Source of the DNA: Sorangium cellulosum
Lineage (GTDB): Bacteria; Myxococcota_A; Polyangia; Polyangiales; Polyangiaceae
Assembly (NCBI RefSeq): GCF_004135735.1
Contig: NZ_CP012670.1
Coordinates: 2,232,001-2,296,000, forward strand
DNA length: 64,000 nucleotides
Direction: 5' to 3'
Below the pieces are notes generated by a model. That model saw nothing but the letters and a program-made list of their open reading frames with translations, made no database searches and was not told the origin of the DNA. Within the stretch, counting starts at the first letter, position 1, and each line of letters starts with the position of its first letter. Of the stretch, positions 48,358-56,210 are shown one piece after another. A program made the position numbers and the translations under genes.

Positions 48358-49818
48358 TTGACCGCGTACCACCTGCTTCTCCGAGCCGCTGTGCTCGCCG
48401 CCGTCACGGCCACGGCCACCGCCGCGGCCGCGCGCCCGCCCCGGCCGGAGCCCGTCCATCGGGCTGCGCCCTCGCCCCCGCGCGCCCCGCCGGTCGCGCG
48501 CTCCCGCACGCCCGCCCCGCCGGTGCGGCCCACCCCGCCGGTCGCGCGCTCCCGCACGCCCGCCCCACCGGTGCGGCCCACCCCGCCGGTCGCGCGCTCC
48601 CGCACGCCCGCCCCGCCGGTGCGGCCCACCCCGCCGGTCGTTCCCTCGTTCGAGCCCGCTCCCTGGCGCGCGCTCGTCGTGGGAGGCGGTCCGAAGGCGT
48701 CCATGAACCAGGTGGCCATCGAGGGTCACGTCCGCTACGTCCAGTCGCTCCTACCGGCCGCCATGGAGCGGCGCGTCCTGTTCGCCGACGGCAGCCGGCG
48801 CACGCGGAGCGTGCAGTACCTCGACGGCAGCCGCATGCGCTACCGCGCGCCCAGGCTGCCGCGCATCGACGGGGCGACGACGCGCCGGGGGTTCGACGGG
48901 ATCTGGCGCAGGTTCGTCAAGGCGCGCCCGGACGCCCCGCTGCTGCTGTACTTCGCCGGCCACGGGAGCCCGAGCCCGCAGCGCAACCTCGACAACAACG
49001 TGTTCGACCTCTGGGGCGGCGGCGCCCTGTCCGTCCGTGATCTCGCCGCGCGCATGAAGGAGCTGCCCGACGACACCCCCGTCGTCCTCGTGATGGCCCA
49101 GTGCTTCTCGGGCGCGTTCGCGAACCTGCTCTTCGAGGGCGGGCGGCCCGACGGCGCTCTGGTCGAGCGCGACGTCGTGGGGTTCTTCGCGGCGACCAGG
49201 GATCGCCCCGCGTCGGGCTGCACGCCCGAGATCAACGAGGCCGATTACAGCGACTTCAGCAGCTTCTTCTTCGCGGCCCTCTCCGGCGTCGATCGCCTCG
49301 GCCGGCGCGTGCACGGCGCCGACTTCGACCGGAACCGGTTCGTGGGCATGGACGAGGCGTATGCGTACGCCCTCCTTCACCAGGCGACGAGCGACGTGCC
49401 GGTCGCGACGTCCGACGTGTTCCTGCGGCGCTTCGTCAGAAAGCCCGACCACGAGACCATGGCCACGCCCTATTCCCGGGTCCTCTCGTGGGCGAGCCCG
49501 GCCGAGCGCGCCGCCCTGGAGGGGCTGTCGGACACGCTGGGCCTCCGCGGCGAGCACCGGCTCCGCGTCGCGTACGACCTCGAGTTCGGGGCCGGCGCGG
49601 GCAAGCGGGACGTGGAGGACGTGATCTCGGCGCACCGGCTGCGTTTCATCCGGGTCGCCAAGAGCGTGGTGCTGGCGAGGGCGCTCCGGCAGAGCGGCGA
49701 CCGCGCCCGGATCGAGCGCTTCGAACGGCTGCGCGCCGCGGAGGCGCGCAATCCGCTCGTCGAGGCCAGGGCGGCGAGTGTGGCGCGCCAGGCCATGCGA
49801 CGGCGCGCCGCCCGGTGA
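48358..49818 (+). CDS. Secreted caspase/legumain-like (clan CD) protein
   Basis: 486 residues from a TTG at 48358, chosen because GGAGG precedes it by 10 bases and a signal peptide follows (LLLRAAVLAAVTATATAAAA). A Pro/Arg-rich linker with three 16-residue repeats (RSRTPAPPVRPTPPVA) runs to about 100. The protease domain starts at 'WRALVVGGGPKASMNQVAIEGHVRYVQSLL' and has 'LLLYFAGHGSP' with the catalytic His and 'VVLVMAQCFSGAFANLLFEGG' with the catalytic Cys, the His-Gly/Cys pattern of clan CD peptidases (C13/C14). A further 'VGFFAATRDRPASGCTPEINEADYSDFSSFFFAALSG' matches the substrate-pocket side. Exported; substrate unknown. The last 100 residues are helical and charged. Confidence 0.85.
   Translation: MTAYHLLLRAAVLAAVTATATAAAARPPRPEPVHRAAPSPPRAPPVARSRTPAPPVRPTPPVARSRTPAPPVRPTPPVARSRTPAPPVRPTPPVVPSFEPAPWRALVVGGGPKASMNQVAIEGHVRYVQSLLPAAMERRVLFADGSRRTRSVQYLDGSRMRYRAPRLPRIDGATTRRGFDGIWRRFVKARPDAPLLLYFAGHGSPSPQRNLDNNVFDLWGGGALSVRDLAARMKELPDDTPVVLVMAQCFSGAFANLLFEGGRPDGALVERDVVGFFAATRDRPASGCTPEINEADYSDFSSFFFAALSGVDRLGRRVHGADFDRNRFVGMDEAYAYALLHQATSDVPVATSDVFLRRFVRKPDHETMATPYSRVLSWASPAERAALEGLSDTLGLRGEHRLRVAYDLEFGAGAGKRDVEDVISAHRLRFIRVAKSVVLARALRQSGDRARIERFERLRAAEARNPLVEARAASVARQAMRRRAAR
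48496..48640 (+). repeat. Three in-frame 48-bp repeats in the clan CD linker
   Basis: Three tandem 48-base units encode RSRTPAPPVRPTPPVA in the Pro-rich linker between signal peptide and protease domain. Near-identical units point to recent expansion. Confidence 0.9.
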
Positions 49819-50094
49819 CGCCCGCGCCGCGTTGATTGGTGGGGCACCCGGGTGCACCCCCAACCAGCGCTGGGCGATCGCGCCCAGGGGCTCCTCCCGC
49901 TCGTCCCCGGCCTCGAGCTCGCCGTCGAGGACGTGGACGGCAGCCTCCATCGCGCTGCCGGCGAGCCATCCCCGGGGTAGCGCGCCGGTTGCGTGGCCGC
50001 TCGCCTCTGCGACGCTACGACGCCGAGACGAGCCGGGAGCTCGGCGACCGCCCTCGCGCGGCGGGCCGAGGGGCGCCCGCCTCTCGGAGGGCCG

Positions 50095-52098
50095 GTGAGC
50101 GAACGACTCGATGTCAGGGTGCTGAACCGCCGCGAGGAGCTCGAGGCGCTGCGCGAGCCGTGGGACGCGCTGTGGCAGCGCTGTCCGGCGGCGACGACGT
50201 TCCAGCGGCCGGAGTGGCTGCTCCCGTGGTGCCGCGAGCTCGGGCCCGAGGAGGTGCTCGCCCTCGTGCTCCGGTCGCCGTCAGCGCAAGGGCTCGTCGG
50301 CCTCGCGCCGCTCGCGATCCACCGCATCGGCGCGGAGCGGGTCGTCGCGCTGCTCGGCGCCGGGATCACCGACTACAACGATGTCCTGGCCGCGCCCGGG
50401 TACGAGCGCGCGGTCGCGGAGGCGGTGCTCGCGTTCCTCGGCGAGCGCGCGGGCGCCTGGGACGTGGCGGATCTCCACGACCTCCGCGGGTCGTCGCCCC
50501 TGCTCGAGGCCGAAGCGCCGCCCGGCTGGTCGGATGAGGTCGAGAAGCACGAGGCGTGTCCGCGGGTCGTGATCCCGGAGGGCGCCGGGCCGGACGATCT
50601 GTTCTCGCCGGGGATGCGCGCGCGGATCGCCCGGGCGCGGAAGCGGCTCGCGCGGGACGGCGCCCTGCGCGTCGAGGTGGCCGGCGCGGACAGCCTGGGC
50701 GAGCTGCTCGACGCGCTGTTCGCGAACCACCGGGCGCGCTGGATCTCGCGCGGCGAGGGCGGCGTGCTGGACGAGGCGCTCCGGCCGTTCCACCGCGCGG
50801 TCGCGGCGGGGCTGTGCGCGCGGGGCGCGCTGCGGCTGTTCGGCCTGCGGCTCGACGGGCGGATCATCGCGTCGCTCTACGGGCTCGCGGAGCGCGACGG
50901 GCTCGCGTCGTACATCACCGGCTTCGATCCGGCGTTCGCCTGGTACAGCCCGGGGCTCGTGATGCTCGCCAGCGCGATCGAGCATGCGGCGCGCGAGGGC
51001 GCGCGGACCGTCGACTTTCTCCGCGGCCGCGAGCCGTACAAGTACGCGTGGGGCGCCGTCGACCGCTGGACGTACCGGCGGCGGCTGCGGCACCGGGGCG
51101 CGCGCGAGGCCGCGGCCGTGGAGGGCGCAGCGCGACCGGACGGCCGCGGCGAGGTGGAGGGCGCAGCGCGACCGGACGGCCGCGGCGAGGTGGAGGGCGC
51201 GGCGCAGGCGAGCGGCCGCGGCGCCGTGGAGGACGCGATGCGTGCCGTGATGTCCGGCGAGGTGTCGCCGGAGGTCGGGCTGGTGCGGCTCCTGGGCGCC
51301 GCGGGAGACCTCGCCGCCGCGGAGCGCGCGATCGAGGCCGCCCAGGCGGGGGCGGGGGAGCCGGCGGCGCGCCTCGAGGCGCTGCGCCGCTGCGTGGCGG
51401 AGCGGCGCGCGGCGTGCGTGACGGTCGCGGAGATGCTGGGCGCGCACCGGGACGGGGGCGGCGCCGGGGCGGTCGCTCCGGCGCGCACCGCGGCGCTCTT
51501 CGACGCGCTCTGCGCGCGCTCGGAGGCGGCGAGCGTCGCGGCGTACTCGCTCGGCGACCCCGAGCTCCTCGAGCGATCGACGCGGGAGGTGGTCGAGCTC
51601 CTCGAGCGGTGGGGCGTGATCGGGCAAGGCCGCGCGATCCTGCAGATCGGCTGCGGGATCGGCCGCTTCGAGGCGGCGCTCGCGCCAAGGGTGCGCGAGG
51701 CCTGGGGGCTCGACGTCGCGCCGCGCATGATCGAGGCCGCGCGGCGGCGCTGCGCGGGGTTCTCGAACGTCGTGCTCGCGGTCTCCTCGGGCGTCGATCT
51801 TCGCGACGTGCCGCCCGCCCGCTTCGATCTCGTGTACGCGGTCGACTCGTTCCCGTACCTCGTCGGCGCGGGCGCGGCGGTCGTGGATCGGCACGTCGCG
51901 GAGGCGCGCCGGGTGCTCGTTCCGGGCGGGGAGCTCGTCATCCTGAGCTACTCGTACCGCGGCGACCCCGCGCGGGACGCGGCCGACGTCGCGCGGCTCG
52001 CGGCGCGCCACGGGTTCGACGTGCTCGTGAGCGGCGAGCGGCCGTTCTCGCTGTGGGATGGGCTCGCGTACCGGCTGCGGAGGATCGCGCACCGGTGA
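50095..52098 (+). CDS. BioF2-like acetyltransferase fused to a SAM methyltransferase
   Basis: 667 residues from a GTG at 50095 with CGGAGG five bases upstream. Residues about 1-345 are a BioF2/CelD-type GNAT: 'EELEALREPWDALWQRCPAATTFQRPEWLLPWCREL', 'MRARIARARKRLAR', 'RALFGLRLDGRIIASLYGLAERDGLASYITGFDPAFAWYSPGLVMLASAIEHAAREGARTVDFLRGREPYKYAWG'. A linker with two perfect 36-base repeats (51118-51189) follows, then a class I methyltransferase at about 500-640 ('GVIGQGRAILQIGCGIGRFEAALAPRVREAWGLDVAPRMIEAARRRC', 'FDLVYAVDSFPYLV', 'ARRVLVPGGELVILSYSYRGD'). CelD-type GNATs act in polysaccharide or cell-surface biosynthesis. The fusion implies two steps on one substrate. It stands alone. Confidence 0.88.
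   Translation: MSERLDVRVLNRREELEALREPWDALWQRCPAATTFQRPEWLLPWCRELGPEEVLALVLRSPSAQGLVGLAPLAIHRIGAERVVALLGAGITDYNDVLAAPGYERAVAEAVLAFLGERAGAWDVADLHDLRGSSPLLEAEAPPGWSDEVEKHEACPRVVIPEGAGPDDLFSPGMRARIARARKRLARDGALRVEVAGADSLGELLDALFANHRARWISRGEGGVLDEALRPFHRAVAAGLCARGALRLFGLRLDGRIIASLYGLAERDGLASYITGFDPAFAWYSPGLVMLASAIEHAAREGARTVDFLRGREPYKYAWGAVDRWTYRRRLRHRGAREAAAVEGAARPDGRGEVEGAARPDGRGEVEGAAQASGRGAVEDAMRAVMSGEVSPEVGLVRLLGAAGDLAAAERAIEAAQAGAGEPAARLEALRRCVAERRAACVTVAEMLGAHRDGGGAGAVAPARTAALFDALCARSEAASVAAYSLGDPELLERSTREVVELLERWGVIGQGRAILQIGCGIGRFEAALAPRVREAWGLDVAPRMIEAARRRCAGFSNVVLAVSSGVDLRDVPPARFDLVYAVDSFPYLVGAGAAVVDRHVAEARRVLVPGGELVILSYSYRGDPARDAADVARLAARHGFDVLVSGERPFSLWDGLAYRLRRIAHR
51118..51189 (+). 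repeat. Two perfect 36-bp repeats in the fusion linker
   Basis: Units 51118-51153 and 51154-51189 are identical and encode VEGAARPDGRGE; a third degenerate unit follows to 51225. They separate the acetyltransferase and methyltransferase halves. Confidence 0.92.
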
Positions 52099-52110
52099 GG
52101 ACCTCTCGAT

Positions 52111-52327
52111 TCCCGCGCTCGTGCTCGTCGCGACGCTGCTGCTCTTCTGGCAGAACCTGCGCCCGCCGCGGCCCTCCGCGTCGGACGACTTCGCCCTGCC
52201 GTCACGCCCGGGGGTCGTGTTCCTGCTCCAGCTCCTCGTGAGCGTCTACCGCGGTTACTTCGGCGCGGGCATCGGCATCGTGATGCTGGCGCTCCTCTCC
52301 TCGTTCGCGGGGGGCGCGGACATCCAC
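52111..52327 (+). pseudogene. TauE/SafE permease fragment, duplicated from 58.6 kb
   Basis: About 217 bases encode 'PALVLVATLLLFWQNLRPPRPSASDDFALPSRPGVVFLLQLLVSVYRGYFGAGIGIVMLALLSSFAGGADIH'. Apart from a 12-base deletion and a few changes, this is the same as the middle of the intact permease at 58317-59099 (minus strand, 58562-58787), here inverted. No start, no flanking domain. The last copied base is immediately followed by unrelated sequence. A partial, inverted duplicate. Confidence 0.9.
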
Positions 52328-52377
52328 TTCGGCGCGCAGGCCGCGCCCTCCGGCGCGGCGTGGCTTGCGCCCGCGCC

Positions 52378-52929
52378 TCAGACCGTAGGGCGCGAGGTGG
52401 CGGCGACCCGGCCTGGCCTCGTGCCCACGAGCGCCGGATAGACGATCCCGGCGAGCGCGGCCCCGGCAAGCGGAGCGAGCCAGAACAGCCAGAGCTGCGA
52501 CAGCGCCCCCCCGCCGGCGAACAGCGCCGGACCGGTCGAGCGCGCCGGGTTCACCGACGTGTTCGTGACCGGGATCCCGACCAGGTGAATGAGCGTGAGC
52601 GCGAGCCCGATGGCCAGCGGCGCGAACCCGGCCGGCGCGCGGACGTCGGTCGCGCCGAGGATAACCAGCACGAAGCCGAACGTGAGCACGATCTCGGCCA
52701 CGAGGCACGAGAGGAGCGAATACCCGCCGGGCGAGCGCGCGCCGTAGCCGTTCGAGGCGAGGCCGTCGCGCACGTCGAACCCGGCGGCGCCGCTGGCGAT
52801 GAGGTAGACGACGCCCGCGGCGACGATGGCGCCGGCGACCTGAGCGAGCAGGTACGGCAGGAGCTCTCGCGACGGCGCCAGCCGAAGCCCCGCACATCGA
52901 CCCTCCTTCCCGCCACGCTCCTTGGGCAA
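52378..52929 (-). pseudogene. Aquaporin (MIP family), N-terminally truncated
   Basis: 183 residues: '[27 protein letters not shown]', '[25 protein letters not shown]', '[39 protein letters not shown]' and '[24 protein letters not shown]'. The second NPA box (VNPARS with the selectivity Arg) is present. The first two helices and the first NPA box (normally about 85 residues, ending HFNPAVS) are missing. The sequence upstream of the ATG at 52929 holds no continuation. With half of the pore absent, it cannot form a normal water channel. Located beside the permease fragment, suggesting one rearrangement produced both. Confidence 0.8.
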
Positions 52930-52999
52930 TCACGAGATCTTCGGCTCGCCGAGGATCATCACGAAATGCGCGGCGGTGTTCAGCGCGCGACGGCGGGGA

Positions 53000-54145
53000 T
53001 CAGGCCGGCCCGGCGCCCGGCTCTCCGGCCTCGGCCTGCCGAGCCCCGGCGGCGGCCAGCGCGTCCTTCGGCGAGATCCGCTCGATGAGCAGCGCGGCTC
53101 CCGCGCCCAGGAACGTCACCCCGATCTGCAGCACGTACAGCCAGAACACCGCGGCGGATCCGGGGCCGATCACGTCGCGCGGGGCGACATACATCGACAG
53201 CCCGGCGTAGACGGAGACCTGGAATGCGCCGAAAAACCCGGGCGCGTTGGGCACGAGCACCCCGAGCGCGAGCACGCCCATCACGACGCATGCCTCGCCG
53301 AAGGTGAGCTCGGGGACGCCCGCGCCCCGGCACACCATCCAGATGCCGGCCGCATTGACGAGCCAGTACACCACCGTGACCGTCAGGAACGGGCCGGTGT
53401 AGCGGAAGCGGGGCAGGAAGCGCAGGCCGTCGGCCACGTGCTCCACGCGGTCGGCCAGCCAGACGCCGAGCCGCGGCGAGACCAGCCCGAAGACCCGCTC
53501 GGTGGCGCGGCGGGCCCAGGCGCGCCGCCAGTAGAACACCCCCATGGTCACGAAGCCGGCGAAGAAGACGGCGAGCGCGGTGTACGCGGCGCCGGGGACC
53601 ACCGCCGCCGAGACCTGCAGCTCGCCGATGCGGTCCGGCAGGGGGTCGAGGGGCCTCGCGATCCGCAGCGCGATGAAGAGCAGCGCGCTCAGGTAGAGGC
53701 CGTCGAGCACCCGCTCGGCGCCCACGCTGCCCGTGGCCGCCCAGCCCGAGATGCGGCCCTGCTGGCGGATGAGCGCGGGGCGCACCAGCTCGCCCATGCG
53801 GAAGGGCAGGAGCAGGAGCGCGCCGTAGCCGATGAACGAGACGGTGAGCACCCGCCGCATCGACACCGGGTGCAGCGGCCGGAGCAGCCAGTACCAGCGC
53901 ATCGCGCGCAGGGTCAACACGAGCAGCCACACCGCGCCGTAGGCCACGGGGATCCACACGGGCACGCGCGCGAGGTGCTCGGCCGCCGGCACGACCGGCA
54001 GGGTGCCGGCGCGCATCAGCCAGACGAAGCCGCCGGCGACGACGAGCGATCCGAGGAGCGCCAGCGCGCGGCGCCGAGGGAGGTTGCCGGCCGCCGGCGT
54101 GGCGCGCGCGTCGTCGCCTTCGTGAACCGGCGCCGGCTCAGCCAT
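53000..54145 (-). CDS. LPG_synthase_TM (UPF0104) flippase-like membrane protein
   Basis: 381 residues with about eight helices. Signature region: 'LTLRAMRWYWLLRPLHPVSMRRVLTVSFIGYGALLLLPFRMGELVRPALIRQQ' followed by 'GWAATGSVGAERVLDGLYLSALLFIAL' (the 'E...D......' signature of the lysylphosphatidylglycerol synthase TM family). Later 'VVYWLVNAAGIWMVCRGAGVP' and 'GVLVPNAPGFFGAFQVSVYAGLSMY'. These proteins move or handle lipid-linked groups across the membrane. The gene overlaps the upstream GT2 gene by 8 bases. Part of a lipid-linked glycan cluster with the glycosyltransferase and methyltransferase. Exact substrate unknown. Confidence 0.85.
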   Translation of the reverse strand: MAEPAPVHEGDDARATPAAGNLPRRRALALLGSLVVAGGFVWLMRAGTLPVVPAAEHLARVPVWIPVAYGAVWLLVLTLRAMRWYWLLRPLHPVSMRRVLTVSFIGYGALLLLPFRMGELVRPALIRQQGRISGWAATGSVGAERVLDGLYLSALLFIALRIARPLDPLPDRIGELQVSAAVVPGAAYTALAVFFAGFVTMGVFYWRRAWARRATERVFGLVSPRLGVWLADRVEHVADGLRFLPRFRYTGPFLTVTVVYWLVNAAGIWMVCRGAGVPELTFGEACVVMGVLALGVLVPNAPGFFGAFQVSVYAGLSMYVAPRDVIGPGSAAVFWLYVLQIGVTFLGAGAALLIERISPKDALAAAGARQAEAGEPGAGPA

Positions 54146-55139
54146 CGGCGCCGCTGCCCGCGCGGTCCGCGTCGGCCCGGGCCGGGGCGCCGCGGTCCTC
54201 GCGCGCGCCGCCGTCCTCCCCGGGCCGCGGGCGCCGCACCAAGAACATGGGCCGGTGCTTCACCTCGTCATAGATCACCGCCATGTAGAGCGCGATGACC
54301 CCGACGCTGGTGAGCATCAGCCCGCCGAGGATGAGCTGGAGCAGGATCACCGTGGTGAACCCGCTGAGCGCCTCGCCGTGCAGGTAGCGCCACAGGGTCT
54401 GCGCGCCGAGCCCGGCCGCGAACACCAGGGTGCCGAAGCCCATGGCCGAGACCATCTTCAGCGGCAGCGCCGAGAAGGCGATGAGATTGCGGATGGAGTA
54501 GCGGATGAGGCCGACCAGCGACCACTTGGTGGTGCCGTGGAGGCGCTCGGCCACGGCGAAGGGGATCTCGATGGTCCGGAAGCCCACCCAGGTCACGAGG
54601 CCCCGGAAGAAGCGGTTGCGCTCCGCGCATTGCTTGAGCGCGTCGACCACCTGGCGGTCGATCAGCTTGAAATCGGACGCGCCCCGGAAGTGGCCCCGCG
54701 CCGCGCCGGCCATGAGCGCGTTGAAGACCCAGGTCATCATCCGGTAGAGGAGGCTCTCGCGCGCCCGCGTCTCCTTGACGGCGCTCACCACGTCGTAGCC
54801 CTCGGCCCAGAGCTCGACCATGCGCGCGATGAGCGAGGGCGGGTGCTGCAGGTCGGCGTCCATGAAGATGAGCGCGCGGCCCCGCGCCTCGTCGAGGCCG
54901 GCGGCCATCGCCGCCTCCTTGCCAAAGTTGCGCGCGAGCGGCACCGGGCGCACCCGCGGATCCGCCGCGGCCGCGGCCACGAGCCGCTCCAGGGTGCGGT
55001 CGCGGGAGCCGTCGTCCACGCAGACGAGCTCGTAGCTCCGGCCGATCTTATCGAGGTGCCCGCGCACCACCTCGAGGCTGTGCTCGATGGCCGGCTCCTC
55101 GTTGTAAACGGGGATGACGACCGAGATGTCCACGCTCAC
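54138..55139 (-). CDS. Family 2 glycosyltransferase, polyprenyl-phosphate-sugar synthase type
   Basis: 333 residues from a GTG at 55139 (GTG at 55133 also possible). GT-A fold: 'ISVVIPVYNEEPAIEHSLEVVRGHLDKIGRSYELVCVDDGSRDRTLERL', 'RNFGKEAAMAAGLDEARGRALIFMDADLQHPPSLIARMVELW' with the DADLQ metal motif, and 'VSAVKETRARESLLYRMMTWVFNALM'. 'FRGASDFKLIDRQVVDALKQCAERNRFFRGLVTWVGF' matches the dolichol-phosphate-mannose synthase/GtrB group. Two C-terminal helices ('GFGTLVFAAGLGA', 'LILGGLMLTSVGVIALYM') anchor it. Likely transfers a sugar to undecaprenyl phosphate on the cytoplasmic side. Flanked by a methyltransferase gene 17 bases upstream. Confidence 0.92.
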   Translation of the reverse strand: MSVDISVVIPVYNEEPAIEHSLEVVRGHLDKIGRSYELVCVDDGSRDRTLERLVAAAAADPRVRPVPLARNFGKEAAMAAGLDEARGRALIFMDADLQHPPSLIARMVELWAEGYDVVSAVKETRARESLLYRMMTWVFNALMAGAARGHFRGASDFKLIDRQVVDALKQCAERNRFFRGLVTWVGFRTIEIPFAVAERLHGTTKWSLVGLIRYSIRNLIAFSALPLKMVSAMGFGTLVFAAGLGAQTLWRYLHGEALSGFTTVILLQLILGGLMLTSVGVIALYMAVIYDEVKHRPMFLVRRPRPGEDGGAREDRGAPARADADRAGSGADG

Positions 55140-55156
55140 CGCCGTGCCCTCGCCGG

Positions 55157-56173
55157 CTACCCGGGCCGCCGCGCGACGACCTTCATGCCGTGGCCGCGAT
55201 CGGCGAGGCGGCCGGCGAAGTACACCGCCGCCAGCACCGAATTCACCAGCGGGCCCTGCCGCATCTCCGCCGAGCGGAAATTCTCCCAGAGCAGCGGGTC
55301 GGGATCGATCGCCAACACCTCGTAGCCGGTGTCCTCGAGCAGCGCGCGCATGGCCCGGTCGGTGAAGAAATAGAAATGCTCGGCGTGGTAGATCTTGAGC
55401 ACCGCGTCCTTGTAGCGGCCGCCGCTCAGCCGATAGCTGAGGTCGGCCACCTTGTAGAACGGCGAGCGGAGCGTGGGCGTGCGCAGGAAGAGGATCCCGC
55501 CTGGCCGGAGCATCTCGCGCATCGCCCGGAGCGGCGACACCACGTCGTCGAAATGCTCGATGACGTCCATCATGGTGATGGCGTCGAGCGAGCCGCGCAG
55601 CCTGTCGAGGAGCGATTCCACCGGCCCGCACAGCACCCGGTCCTCGCCGAGCAGCGCCGCGGCCTTCTGGCAGGCGTCCTCGGAGATGTCGCAGCCGAGC
55701 GCGTCGTAGCCCGTCTCGCGGAGCTGGGCCGCGAACTGGCCGGTGGAGCAGCCCACGTCGAGCACCCGGCCCGACGGGGAGTAGCGCTGCAGCACGCCGA
55801 TCCGCTCCTGGTTCTCCTTGCGGTACGCCTCGGCGCGCCGCGCGTCCTCCTCGCCGCCCATCCGCGCGTGGTACTCGGAGCGGTAGAATGCCGCGATCTT
55901 CTCGCGCGGCGCCGGCAGCCGGAAGCGCAGGCCCGAGGCGGGGCACTCGAAGATGCGCGCCTCGCTGGTGCGCACGCCCCATGACGACTCCACGCCGTCC
56001 TCGGCCTGCACGTCGAGGAAGACCCGCGCCCGCACGTCCGAGAACGAGGGAATGGGGCAGGTGGGCGCCTCCACGGACCCAGAGGAGCCGAATGAACGAC
56101 GGCTCCGGAACAGCTCCGCGATCACGGCGGGAACTTGGCCGAACCCGCCGCGCGCTGTCAAGATTTCACGCAA
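55157..56173 (-). CDS. Class I SAM methyltransferase of a glycan cluster
   Basis: 338 residues. An N-terminal region with 'RVFLDVQAEDGVESSWGVRTSEARIFECPASGLRFRLPAPREKIAAFYRSEYHARM' (CxxC-less version of a common zinc-ribbon-like start) precedes the methyltransferase core: 'GRVLDVGCSTGQFAAQLRETGYDALGCDIS' (SAM loop), 'LDAITMMDVIEHFDDVVSPLRAMREMLRPGGILFLRTPTLRSP' and 'YHAEHFYFFTDRAMRALLEDTGYEV'. This Methyltransf_23 layout is common in O-antigen and glycolipid loci. First gene of the minus-strand unit; the divergent membrane protein starts 37 bases away, so the promoters are compact. Confidence 0.88.
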   Translation of the reverse strand: MREILTARGGFGQVPAVIAELFRSRRSFGSSGSVEAPTCPIPSFSDVRARVFLDVQAEDGVESSWGVRTSEARIFECPASGLRFRLPAPREKIAAFYRSEYHARMGGEEDARRAEAYRKENQERIGVLQRYSPSGRVLDVGCSTGQFAAQLRETGYDALGCDISEDACQKAAALLGEDRVLCGPVESLLDRLRGSLDAITMMDVIEHFDDVVSPLRAMREMLRPGGILFLRTPTLRSPFYKVADLSYRLSGGRYKDAVLKIYHAEHFYFFTDRAMRALLEDTGYEVLAIDPDPLLWENFRSAEMRQGPLVNSVLAAVYFAGRLADRGHGMKVVARRPG

Positions 56174-56210
56174 GCGATCGTGTGACCTGTGCTAGGGCTC
56201 GCGCCCCAAG

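Noticed and set aside
52926..52990. Minus-strand tail 'AAHFVMILGEPKIS' before the aquaporin
   Set aside because: Only about 15 codons; may be the end of a lost gene but cannot be assigned.
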